From positions 1 through 64,000 of the forward strand of contig JACZTO010000003.1 of the NCBI GenBank assembly GCA_022573655.1: a stretch of 64,000 nt of DNA, read 5' to 3'. The notes beneath the pieces were generated by a model. It made no database searches. It was given only the letters and a program-made list of their open reading frames with translations, and had not been told where the DNA came from. This stretch comes from Pseudomonadota bacterium. Lineage in GTDB: Bacteria > Pseudomonadota > Gammaproteobacteria > Steroidobacterales > Woeseiaceae. The translations under genes and the position numbers were made by a program. Below, piece after piece: positions 10,049-22,193 of this stretch; the first letter of the stretch is position 1; each line of letters begins with the position of its first letter.

Positions 10049-10786
10049 ATGCGCACGCTCCGATCGATCATTTTCATCGCATTCGGTTCCACGACAGCCG
10101 TAATTGCGTCGGTCATTGTGTTGTTGTTGTTCTGGGCGCCCGAGCGCTGGCGCTGGGCTACCGTCGTAGCCTATTGTCGCCTTACGCTGCTGGCCGGCGA
10201 GTTTTTTTGCGGCCTCAAGGTGGTTGTGGAAGGGCTGGAGCACCTGCCAAAGACCGCCAGCGTTCTCATGATCAAACATACAACAGTGCTTGAGACCTAC
10301 GGCCACGTGCCGCTGTTCCCGCGCACTACCTGGGTAGTGAAACGCGAGCTGTTGTGGGTTCCGGTAATCGGCTGGGCGCTGGCGCTGGTGATTCGGCCCA
10401 TCGCCATTAATCGCAGCGCCGGACCCTCGGCGATAAAGCAGGTGATTCAGCAAGGCAAGAAAAAACTCGACGCTGGGATCTGGGTCACCGTTTTTCCGGA
10501 GGGGACGCGCGTACCACCGGGAGAAACCCGTAAGTACGGCGCGAGCGGCGCGGCGCTGGCCAAAGAAGCCGGTGTCCAGCTCGTTCCTGTCGCTCACAAC
10601 GCCGGCGATTTCTGGCGACGCCGGGAACTGACGAAGCGGCCAGGCATCGTGCGCTTTTGTATTGGCCCGCCCATCGATGCGACGGCCCAATCGCCCAGGG
10701 AAACGAATCGCATTGTACAAGAGTGGATCGAAAACAAGATGCGCGAGATTAGTACCGAGTACCAGGGCGGAAACACTGACAAATGA
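10049..10786 (+). CDS. plsC: 1-acyl-sn-glycerol-3-phosphate acyltransferase
   Basis: PlsC/LptA-type acyltransferase of 245 residues with one N-terminal membrane segment (about 6-35). The acyl acceptor block reads KHTTVLETY, an H-x4-E form in place of the classic H-x4-D; similar variants occur in the homologue next to gyrB in pseudomonads. The phosphate-binding block is VFPEGTR. It makes phosphatidic acid for membrane lipids. It follows gmhB by seven bases and a hairpin lies just after it. Confidence 0.93.
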   Translation: MRTLRSIIFIAFGSTTAVIASVIVLLLFWAPERWRWATVVAYCRLTLLAGEFFCGLKVVVEGLEHLPKTASVLMIKHTTVLETYGHVPLFPRTTWVVKRELLWVPVIGWALALVIRPIAINRSAGPSAIKQVIQQGKKKLDAGIWVTVFPEGTRVPPGETRKYGASGAALAKEAGVQLVPVAHNAGDFWRRRELTKRPGIVRFCIGPPIDATAQSPRETNRIVQEWIENKMREISTEYQGGNTDK

Positions 10787-10796
10787 GCGCGATTGT

Positions 10797-10817
10797 CTCG
10801 CCGCAGGAAACGGCGAG
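10797..10817 (+). terminator. Terminator after plsC
   Basis: CTCGCCG, loop CAGGAAA, CGGCGAG, followed by TCTTT. This is a perfect 7-bp GC-rich stem with a short T-run, placed between the convergent plsC and csoR-like genes. Confidence 0.7.
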
Positions 10818-10823
10818 TCTTTA

Positions 10824-11096
10824 CTAGCGCTTCATCTTCGCGAACAGATCTACTAATTCGCCAAACTTCTTGCGCTGCTCCTCTTCCACGCCGGATGCGA
10901 TCGCCGTTTCCACGCAGGTCGCAGCATGGTCTTTGAGAATGGCGTCTTCAACCCTGGCCAGCGCAGACTTTATTGCCTGTGTTTGCTGCAGGATGTCGAT
11001 GCAGTAACGTCCCTCTTCAATCATGCGCCCAATGCCACGAACTTGGCCTTCGATTCTATTGAGGCGTTTGATGGTGGCCTCTTTGTCGATTTTCAT
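10824..11096 (-). CDS. csoR: CsoR-family metal-sensing repressor
   Basis: All-helical DUF156 repressor of 90 residues. The ligands C32, H57 and C61 have the same spacing (25 and 4) as C36, H61 and C65 of the Mycobacterium Cu(I) sensor, and Y31 precedes the first cysteine as in CsoR. The histidine argues against a persulfide sensor, and the lack of an N-terminal His argues against the nickel sensor RcnR. It is divergent from a DUF4396 membrane protein and shares with it a T-A-C-C-C palindrome, so it probably represses both. Copper as ligand is inferred from the residues. Confidence 0.88.
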   Translation of the reverse strand: MKIDKEATIKRLNRIEGQVRGIGRMIEEGRYCIDILQQTQAIKSALARVEDAILKDHAATCVETAIASGVEEEQRKKFGELVDLFAKMKR

Positions 11097-11111
11097 GGTG
11101 ATCTCTGGACA

Positions 11112-11130
11112 TATACCCTATAGGGGTATA
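11112..11130. promoter_or_regulatory. Probable CsoR operator
   Basis: TATACCCTATAGGGGTATA is a near-perfect palindrome with the A-T-rich ends and C/G-rich inner arms seen in CsoR operators. It lies 16 bases upstream of the repressor start and 31 bases upstream of the divergent DUF4396 gene. Confidence 0.75.
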
Positions 11131-11160
11131 GAGTATATCATGAATTGACAGGAAAACACC

Positions 11161-11610
11161 ATGAGTGAGCACGTTCTTCATCAAAGTGGTAACCCGTTTG
11201 TTACCTCCGCCCAGGCGACCCTCCATTGCCTGAGTGGCTGTATTATTGGAGAGCTCGCGGGCCTGATGATTGGCGTCGCCCTTGGTCTTTCCGTAGGACC
11301 GATCATTGTCCTGGCGACGTCCCTGGCCTATCTGTCGGGCATGGCCCTTGGTCTCGTGCCGGTGATGCGCAACCAGAACAAGACTTTCCTTGAAGCACTC
11401 AAACTCATCTGGATCGGCGAAGTCGTGTCAATCGGAGTAATGGAGATTGCCATGAATGCTGCCGACTATGCGGCCGGTGGCATGCAGGCCGGGTCAATAA
11501 TCTCTCCCGCTTTCTGGGCCGGCGTTGCGGCGGCAGTGCCTGCGGGCTTCCTGGCAGCATGGCCGCTCAACTGGTGGCTATTGAAACGCGACCTCAAGAA
11601 GTGCCACTGA
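11161..11610 (+). CDS. DUF4396 domain-containing membrane protein
   Basis: 149 residues with about four membrane segments. A conserved H-C-x2-G-C motif (HCLSGC, about residues 21-26) sits at the start of the first segment. Two Met-rich stretches occur (ALGLVPVMRNQ and MEIAMNAADYAAGGMQ), and the tail is basic with H149 last. DUF4396 has no established biochemical role that I know. The divergent CsoR-like gene and shared operator suggest metal-controlled expression. The Cys, His and Met residues could bind Cu(I), but that is inference. AGGA lies 8 bases before the ATG. Confidence 0.88.
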   Translation: MSEHVLHQSGNPFVTSAQATLHCLSGCIIGELAGLMIGVALGLSVGPIIVLATSLAYLSGMALGLVPVMRNQNKTFLEALKLIWIGEVVSIGVMEIAMNAADYAAGGMQAGSIISPAFWAGVAAAVPAGFLAAWPLNWWLLKRDLKKCH

Positions 11611-11623
11611 CGCACAAGGAAAA

Positions 11624-11642
11624 GGGCCTCCATTGGAGGCCC
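11624..11642. terminator. Bidirectional terminator
   Basis: GGGCCTCC, loop ATT, GGAGGCCC: an 8-bp perfect stem flanked by AAAA on the left and CCTT on the right, between the convergent DUF4396 and M13 peptidase genes. Confidence 0.7.
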
Positions 11643-11668
11643 CCTTGCTGGATCAGCTTGACGCTACA

Positions 11669-13714
11669 TTACCAGATCTTCACACGATCTTCGGGCGCCA
11701 GGTACAGCGCATCGTCTTCGCTGACATCGAACGCCTCGTAGAAAGCCGGCACATTGCGTACCGCACCATTTGCTCGATACTGCGCGGGTGAGTGTGGATT
11801 GGTACCAATAAGCAGTCGCAAGGCCTCCTCGCGGTACTTGTTGCGCCAGACCTGGCCATAGCCGAGGAACACACGCTGCACGCCCGTGAATCCATCTATG
11901 ACCGGTGCTTCTTCGCCATTGAGAGACATCTGGTAGGCAAGCAGACCGATACTGATACCGCCGAGATCGCCGATGTTTTCGCCAAGCGTGAACTCGCCGT
12001 TGACGTTCAAATCGTCGAAAGGCTGAAAGGCATTGTATTGTTCAACAAGTTTTCCAGTGCGTCTCTCAAATTCTGCCAGGTCTTCGTCAGTCCACCAGTT
12101 GCGCATTACGCCATCGCCATCGAATGTGCTGCCCGTGTCATCGAAGCCGTGACCAATTTCGTGGCCGATGACCGCGCCGATTGCGCCATAATTGACCGCG
12201 TCGTCGGCATTCAGATCGAAAAACGGAGGTTGCAGGATTGCGGCCGGGAATACGATCTCGTTAAGCGGCGGACTGTAATACGCATTGACCGTCTGTGGCG
12301 TCATGCCCCACTCAGTGCGATCTACCGGCCCGCCCTGCCTGTCCATCAAGCGCTGATACTCGGCCAGGGCCGCGCGCTCAATGTTGCCGTAGTAGTCATC
12401 CGCCTCAATAACCAGCGCCGAATAATCTCGCCATTCGTCAGGATAACCAATCTTCGGAGTGAACTTGGAAAGCTTGTCCAGCGCCTGCACCTTGGTGTCT
12501 TCGGACATCCACTCGAGCTCCTTGATGCTCTTTTCATACGCATTAACGATGTTACCCACCAGCTCAAGCATGCGTTCCTTCGCCTCGGGCGGAAAGTGTC
12601 TTTTCACGTATACCTTGCCGACAACTTCTCCGAGGTTGCCATTCACTACGCTGACCGCGCGACGCCACATGGGTAGTTGCTCCTCGGTGCCTGACAGTGT
12701 CGTGCCATAGAACGCGAAGTTTTGCTCGTCCAGTTCGCTGCTCAGGCGGGTTGCTGTATTGTCAATTGCTACCCAGCGAAGATAGGTTTTCCAGGTTTCC
12801 AGGTCGGTATCGACAATGATGCCGTCCAGCGCTTTCATATAGTCGGTGTTGAAGACGACCAGCGCACCGACGTCCTGCAGACCACCTTCTGTGAGATATC
12901 CCTGCCAGTTGAAGTGCGGCATGAGCGCGGGAAGGTCTTCGAGAGCAACACTATTGTAATTCGTGGCCAAGTCGCGACTATCTTCCTTCGTCATGTTTTG
13001 CTCGGCCAGGCGCGTTTCCAGCGCCATTATGGTTGCCGCCGCAGCCGCGCCGTTCTCGAAGCCGGCCAGGCCAAACATCTTCTCGATATGCTCCACATAC
13101 TGGTCGCGCAGCTCCGCGGACTTTTCGTCATCTGTCAGGTAGTACTCGCGGTCAGGCAGGCCCAGTCCGCTCTGTCCCACATAAATCATGTACTTTTTCG
13201 GGTTCTTGAGATCCGCATACTGGCCGAGGCTAAACGGCGCATCAAGGTTGCGCTTCATCGTTTCAGCGAAGTAAACGGCGAGATCAGCATGATCGGTTAT
13301 CGCGTCGATGCGCTCGAGCTCCGGCCGCAATGGCTCCATGCCCCGCGCGTCTCGCCTCTCCATGTCCATGAACGAACGATACAGGTCGCCGACCTTTTGT
13401 TCGTCACTGCCCTTCGCGAAATCCCCTGTGGCGGATTCCTCAATGATGATCTTGACGTTGTCCTGTGATTCATCATTCAACGAGGCAAAAACGCTGTAGC
13501 TGGATTTGTCGGCGGGTATTTCTGTTTCTGCCAGCCACGTACCGTTGACGTAGGAAAAGAAATCCTCGCCCGGACGAACGCTTGCGTCCATGTTCGCTAA
13601 CGCAATACCAGAATGCCCTGCCTGCGCGTCTTCGGCAACGAGTTGCTCTGTGGCCGACTTGCCGCAGGCGACAACAAACAACAGCGCAGCCGCGCTGATT
13701 ACAATTTTTTCCAC
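11669..13714 (-). CDS. M13-family zinc metallopeptidase (PepO/neprilysin type), lipoprotein
   Basis: 681 residues, GTG start with GGGAG six bases upstream. The lipobox VVAC places the lipidated cysteine at 17, so the enzyme is probably anchored in the periplasm. Catalytic features: NAYYSPPLNEIVFPAAIL substrate-binding block, zinc motif HEIGH within VIGHEIGHGFDD, and third ligand in ENIGDLGG. M13 enzymes cut short peptides on the amino side of hydrophobic residues. The gene stands alone on the minus strand, 20 bases after the DUF6491 gene. Confidence 0.95.
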   Translation of the reverse strand: MEKIVISAAALLFVVACGKSATEQLVAEDAQAGHSGIALANMDASVRPGEDFFSYVNGTWLAETEIPADKSSYSVFASLNDESQDNVKIIIEESATGDFAKGSDEQKVGDLYRSFMDMERRDARGMEPLRPELERIDAITDHADLAVYFAETMKRNLDAPFSLGQYADLKNPKKYMIYVGQSGLGLPDREYYLTDDEKSAELRDQYVEHIEKMFGLAGFENGAAAAATIMALETRLAEQNMTKEDSRDLATNYNSVALEDLPALMPHFNWQGYLTEGGLQDVGALVVFNTDYMKALDGIIVDTDLETWKTYLRWVAIDNTATRLSSELDEQNFAFYGTTLSGTEEQLPMWRRAVSVVNGNLGEVVGKVYVKRHFPPEAKERMLELVGNIVNAYEKSIKELEWMSEDTKVQALDKLSKFTPKIGYPDEWRDYSALVIEADDYYGNIERAALAEYQRLMDRQGGPVDRTEWGMTPQTVNAYYSPPLNEIVFPAAILQPPFFDLNADDAVNYGAIGAVIGHEIGHGFDDTGSTFDGDGVMRNWWTDEDLAEFERRTGKLVEQYNAFQPFDDLNVNGEFTLGENIGDLGGISIGLLAYQMSLNGEEAPVIDGFTGVQRVFLGYGQVWRNKYREEALRLLIGTNPHSPAQYRANGAVRNVPAFYEAFDVSEDDALYLAPEDRVKIW

Positions 13715-13734
13715 AAGTTCTCCCCTCTGGAGTT

Positions 13735-14151
13735 TTATCCGCCCGGCCCCTCGCCAAGCTGTATTAATTCTTCGGCCTGACCATCGTCAAGCGCGTATAG
13801 CGATTCAATCCTGCACCCTCTGATGGTGTCGAATCGCGCCCGAATGGTATTTCGATCATGACGAATATCCGGCGTGACATGCGTCTCTTTAAGTTCTCTG
13901 CATGCGCGCCGAAACGTCGCCAGGTAGGACTTTTTTCGATCATAAATGATGATGTGTTTTTCAGAAACCACTTTATAGTGAATCTGATCCCGCGTTCGAA
14001 TCAACGCCAGCTCCTCAAGCTGTCCGACTTCAACGTAGTCCTCGAGGGCCTTCGCTTTTGAAATCGCACTCGAGTCCTGTGTTGCACCGCTTGCCGCACA
14101 TCCTGCGACGGCCGCCGCACCCAGAAGTGCGAGATACCTGCTCACATTCAT
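13735..14151 (-). CDS. DUF6491-like lipoprotein
   Basis: 138 residues from the ATG at 14151, chosen because it starts a clean lipoprotein signal (MNVSRYLALLGAAAVAGC). An earlier in-frame start at 14223 would add 24 Cys/Arg-rich residues before the signal and is unlikely. The mature part has a region with CRELK and a later C, possibly a disulfide, as in the small DUF6491 family. Function unknown. It lies between a GST-like gene and the M13 peptidase on the same strand. Confidence 0.8.
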   Translation of the reverse strand: MNVSRYLALLGAAAVAGCAASGATQDSSAISKAKALEDYVEVGQLEELALIRTRDQIHYKVVSEKHIIIYDRKKSYLATFRRACRELKETHVTPDIRHDRNTIRARFDTIRGCRIESLYALDDGQAEELIQLGEGPGG

Positions 14152-14158
14152 GTCACCC

Positions 14159-15130
14159 CTAAGCGTTTCGCGGTTCGACCCGCAACGACAGCATTCGTTC
14201 CTTTCTGTACAACCCCGAGACAAAGGCGACGACTTCCGGGTAGGCCGCCTCCCACGCCTCTACGTCCGCGCGCATTGGCGCCGGCATCCTGTCTCTTTCC
14301 ATCCGCACGTGGTCGGCCTTGCCGCCGCCATAGGCCGTGGGCATCAGCCATAGTCCCGTCATCGAAGCGAATGCAATATCCGTGTAATTCAGTTCGTCAC
14401 CGCCAAGCAACGACTGGCGCTTGTCCATCAAACGACTGTTGAGGTCGGCCAGCAACGCTTCAATGTGTTCAACAGACCGTGCAAAGTTGGCATCGTTAAC
14501 CGAGAACGCCCTGCGCACCAAGGCAGCCAGAAGCGGAAACAACAGCCGCAGTAACTGCCGTTGCCAGAACGGTACCAGCGGGTTGTTGACTCCCCAGGCC
14601 TGCAGCGTCATCTCCCTGTCCGCCAGTATTCGATAGTAAGTCCAGACTTGCAAATTGACGCCGTGGCGATCCAGGCGCCGCTCGAGCTCGAGGCGTTCGG
14701 TGGTCGGCTCCAGGAAGGCTGCAGCCACCGGGTCTTCGGCCGCGTAACGACCCCACAGGTAGCGCAAAATATCCGCTGAATTACCAATGACCGAGCACAC
14801 ACTTCCGGTGCGAACCTTGAGTTGCGGCACCGTGCGACCGCGGAAAAAAGCGCCGAGTGTGCCGCCCGTTGCCCGCTCCGTGTAGGGAACGCCAAGGCGG
14901 TCCATTGACCAGCGAACCTTCTCAACAAAGTGACTGATCGAAATCGTCTCCAGCACCAATACCGGGGATTTTTCGGGTATGGAAAATCCGCTGAGCACAA
15001 TGAGCCAGCGCCAGACAAGCAACAACAACACCAGCAGGCATGCCGCGAACACAGACATGCCAAACCACGCAGCGATAATCGGTGCAATCGTCAGAAAAAC
15101 CGCATGTATCCGGAAGCGTTTATCCGTCAT
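14159..15130 (-). CDS. Membrane-anchored glutathione S-transferase-like protein
   Basis: 323 residues. Two hydrophobic helices (about 9-25 and 27-47) precede a thioredoxin-fold GST N-domain (VLVLETISISHFVEKVRWSM) and a helical C-domain with the usual late motif NYTDIAFASMTG. Most bacterial GSTs are soluble and near 200-230 residues, so the anchor is unusual. The catalytic residue is uncertain; the serines in SISHF are candidates. It is divergent from an MMPL transporter with 56 bases between them, and 7 bases ahead of the DUF6491 gene. Confidence 0.82.
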   Translation of the reverse strand: MTDKRFRIHAVFLTIAPIIAAWFGMSVFAACLLVLLLLVWRWLIVLSGFSIPEKSPVLVLETISISHFVEKVRWSMDRLGVPYTERATGGTLGAFFRGRTVPQLKVRTGSVCSVIGNSADILRYLWGRYAAEDPVAAAFLEPTTERLELERRLDRHGVNLQVWTYYRILADREMTLQAWGVNNPLVPFWQRQLLRLLFPLLAALVRRAFSVNDANFARSVEHIEALLADLNSRLMDKRQSLLGGDELNYTDIAFASMTGLWLMPTAYGGGKADHVRMERDRMPAPMRADVEAWEAAYPEVVAFVSGLYRKERMLSLRVEPRNA

Positions 15131-15186
15131 TTTTGTACGCTTTTACCGTCAAGTACGACATTCTATCCAGTTCAGGCTCCATTAGG

Positions 15187-19784
<4,598 letters not shown>

Positions 19785-19805
19785 TTATACCGAATCGGAA
19801 ACTTA

Positions 19806-20870
19806 TCAGGGCTGCGCCGAAACCCGGCCCTGTTCCACGTGGAACAACACGGGCTGCTGCGGGAAAGTCAGCGCTTCCCGGCTCAAGCTAGTGGCGATAA
19901 CCTGGCACTTTAGTCCTGCTACCGCCGCCATCAACCGCTCCAGTGACTCGCTGTCCAGCTCCGCCGCCGGGTCGTCGAGCAGCAGCAACAGCGGCCTGCC
20001 CAGCGCTGCCTGTGCCGTTTGCGTCGCGCCGAGAACCATCGCGCTGGCCAACAGTTTTTGCTGCCCCCTTGATACCAGCTTGCGCGCCTGCCGCTCATTG
20101 TAACTAACCTTCACGTCAGCTCGGTGTGGGCCGCTCTGTGTCGCGCCATGCTGCAAATCCCGATCCAGGCCTTCCTCCAGCACCTCCTGCAGCTCCCTGT
20201 CCCTGGGCCAGCCCTGCTGATAATCGAAACCAAGTTCCGTCTGCAGCAAACACCGGCCGAACTGCTCCAGGCTGTGCTTCGCAACATCCAGAACCCGCCG
20301 CCGCGATTGATCGAGCTGGGTGCTTAGCTCCAGGAACTCGGCGTTCCAGCTCCGAATCGCCGCCGCCGACGCTTTCGCCTTAAGGGCCGCATTACGCTGC
20401 TTGAGCGCCCGCCTGAAGCGGCGCCAGATCATCAGGTGGTCCGGTTCCACGTGGAACGCCAGCCAATCCAGGAACCGGCGCCTATGCTCTGGCCCGCCGG
20501 CGATAAGGCCGTGAACCTCAGGATCGATAACCTGTAGCGGCAGCGCCTCCGCCAGGGCGGCAGCGCCGCCATTGTCCTCGCCACCGACGCGGACCTCCAG
20601 CCCCTCGCGCCCATTACGAACCCCAACCGTAAAGCCGCGCCCATCCCTGTCCAGGTCAGCGAACAGCGTAAATTCGCTTTCCCCGTGTCGAATGAGGTTT
20701 GCGGTGCTGGCGCCGCGAAAAGACTTTCCGCGCCCCAGATACGCCAACGCCTCCAGAAGACTTGTCTTCCCGGAGGCGTTGGCACCGTAAATCAGGTTGT
20801 AGTTGGGGCCCAGCTCCAGCTCGACCGATTCCAGGCAGCGGAAATTACTGGCTCTGAATAATCGAATCAT
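19806..20870 (-). CDS. recF: DNA replication and repair protein RecF
   Basis: SMC-like ATPase of 354 residues acting with RecO and RecR to load RecA on gaps. Walker A is GANASGKT (29-36), a signature region is SRGQQKLLASAMVLG, and Walker B is LLLLLDDPAAELD. The order dnaA-dnaN-recF-gyrB is classical. The coding sequence contains two GTTCCACGTGGAAC palindromes that match parS. Confidence 0.97.
   Translation of the reverse strand: MIRLFRASNFRCLESVELELGPNYNLIYGANASGKTSLLEALAYLGRGKSFRGASTANLIRHGESEFTLFADLDRDGRGFTVGVRNGREGLEVRVGGEDNGGAAALAEALPLQVIDPEVHGLIAGGPEHRRRFLDWLAFHVEPDHLMIWRRFRRALKQRNAALKAKASAAAIRSWNAEFLELSTQLDQSRRRVLDVAKHSLEQFGRCLLQTELGFDYQQGWPRDRELQEVLEEGLDRDLQHGATQSGPHRADVKVSYNERQARKLVSRGQQKLLASAMVLGATQTAQAALGRPLLLLLDDPAAELDSESLERLMAAVAGLKCQVIATSLSREALTFPQQPVLFHVEQGRVSAQP
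19831..19846. promoter_or_regulatory. parS centromere site 1
   Basis: TGTTCCACGTGGAACA is a perfect 16-bp palindrome, identical in its 14-bp core to parS sites of pseudomonads. It lies in the last codons of recF. ParB encoded at 49.3-50.2 kb is the expected binder. Confidence 0.9.
20444..20457. promoter_or_regulatory. parS centromere site 2
   Basis: GTTCCACGTGGAAC, a perfect 14-bp parS core, also inside recF and about 613 bases from site 1. The outer pair is G/G rather than T/A, so it may bind ParB more weakly. Confidence 0.8.
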
Positions 20871-20888
20871 TATTCTTGAACCGTCACA

Positions 20889-21986
20889 TCATAGGCGCAT
20901 GGGCATTACGACAAAGGTGCTGTCTTCATTTCCTGGCTGACGAATTAAGCAACTGGAATTACTGTCCTGTACGGACAGCGTTACAATATCGCCCTCTACC
21001 GCGCCAAGTGCGTCGAGAAGATAATTGACGTTGAACCCGATCTCTATGTCTTCGCCGCTGTACTCAACTTCGAGCTCCTCCTCGGCCTCTTCCTGCTCTG
21101 GATTGTGCGCCTGTAGAATCACTCCACTGTCGCGAATGACCAGCCGAATGCCACGATATTTTTCGTTGGACAGGATCGCCGTCCTCTGCAAGGCGTCACG
21201 AAATTCGCTTCTGTTCGCCTTTAGTTCGTTTGCCGACTCTTTCGGGATTACCCGATCATACTCGGGAAATTTTCCATCGATTAGCTTCGACGTAAAGCGA
21301 ATTCCCTCAAGTTGAATCCGAATGTGATTCGAACCAAGCTCTATGTTGAGGTCACCCTCTCCGCTCATTAACCGTTGCAACTCCAGGACACCTTTACGCG
21401 GCACAATGACCTGCTGCGCCTCAAGATCTGCTCCGTCGAGTTCGACCTGGCATAACGCAAGACGGTGCCCATCTGTCGCAACTGCGCGCAAATGCTGTCC
21501 ACTGGTTTCAAGCAGCATGCCGTTAAGGTAATAACGAACATCCTGCTGTGCCATCGAAAAGTGCGTCTTTTCAATCAAATGCCCCAACGCCTCCTGGGAC
21601 ACCGAAATCGTCTGACCCGCCTTAATGTCCTCCACAACCGGAAACTCCGCGGCTGGTAAGGTTGCCAGATTAAATTTGCTGCGGCCGGCGCGAACAGACA
21701 GCTTCTCTCCACTAAGGCTGATGTGTATGTCAGACCCTTCCGGCAGGGCCTTGCAAATATCCAGCAGCTTTCGACCAGAGACCGTAATTTCTCCCCCGTT
21801 CTCCACATCAACCTCTGCCTGTGCGACCAGCTCAACCTCCAGGTCTGTTGCTGTTACCGATAACCGCCCATCTTGAGCAATGATCAAAACATTAGAGAGA
21901 ATCGGCATTGTCTGACGTCTCTCAACGACCCCAATTACGGCTTGTAATGGTTTCAACAGCACTTCCCGAGCTGCACTAAACTTCAT
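20889..21986 (-). CDS. dnaN: DNA polymerase III beta subunit (sliding clamp)
   Basis: 365 residues, like E. coli DnaN (366). It begins MKFSAAREVLLKPLQAV, and the three clamp domains are each about 120 residues. The C-terminus VVMPMRL is the usual clamp ending. ATG 21986 has AGGTGG six bases upstream; a GTG three codons earlier would lie within that ribosome site. The clamp tethers Pol III to DNA. It sits directly downstream of the candidate origin and 18 bases before recF. Confidence 0.98.
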   Translation of the reverse strand: MKFSAAREVLLKPLQAVIGVVERRQTMPILSNVLIIAQDGRLSVTATDLEVELVAQAEVDVENGGEITVSGRKLLDICKALPEGSDIHISLSGEKLSVRAGRSKFNLATLPAAEFPVVEDIKAGQTISVSQEALGHLIEKTHFSMAQQDVRYYLNGMLLETSGQHLRAVATDGHRLALCQVELDGADLEAQQVIVPRKGVLELQRLMSGEGDLNIELGSNHIRIQLEGIRFTSKLIDGKFPEYDRVIPKESANELKANRSEFRDALQRTAILSNEKYRGIRLVIRDSGVILQAHNPEQEEAEEELEVEYSGEDIEIGFNVNYLLDALGAVEGDIVTLSVQDSNSSCLIRQPGNEDSTFVVMPMRL

Positions 21987-22193
21987 AGGTTCCACCTGTT
22001 AATAAATATTGGAAATTTATAATTATTATTATTATTAAGCACCCAAAGGCCTGTGTATAACTTTTTAATTACCTTATTATTCAATAACTTACGTAATGAT
22101 TGCGAGGCTAGCAAATCCTGTTTCAATGGTCCATGTCCTGTGGGTGACCTGTGCATAAAAAACAGCAGTCAGTTTATTCACTGCTTATCCACA
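21987..22193. other. Candidate replication origin (oriC) between dnaA and dnaN
   Basis: This 207-base gap holds three DnaA boxes: TGTGTATAA (22052-22060), TGTGCATAA (22150-22158) and TTATCCACA (22185-22193). It also holds an A-T-only tract near 22010-22038. On the minus strand, box TTATACACA is followed by a 13-base G-C-rich spacer (22039-22051) and then five TAA triplets (22021-22038). This is the box, spacer, DnaA-trio order of the bacterial basal unwinding element. dnaA-dnaN gaps also serve in dnaN control, so function as the origin is inferred. Confidence 0.7.

Noticed and set aside
11792-12676. Long plus-strand open frame opposite the M13 peptidase
   Set aside because: It mirrors a clear peptidase gene, has no recognisable domain, and its composition is that of an antisense shadow.
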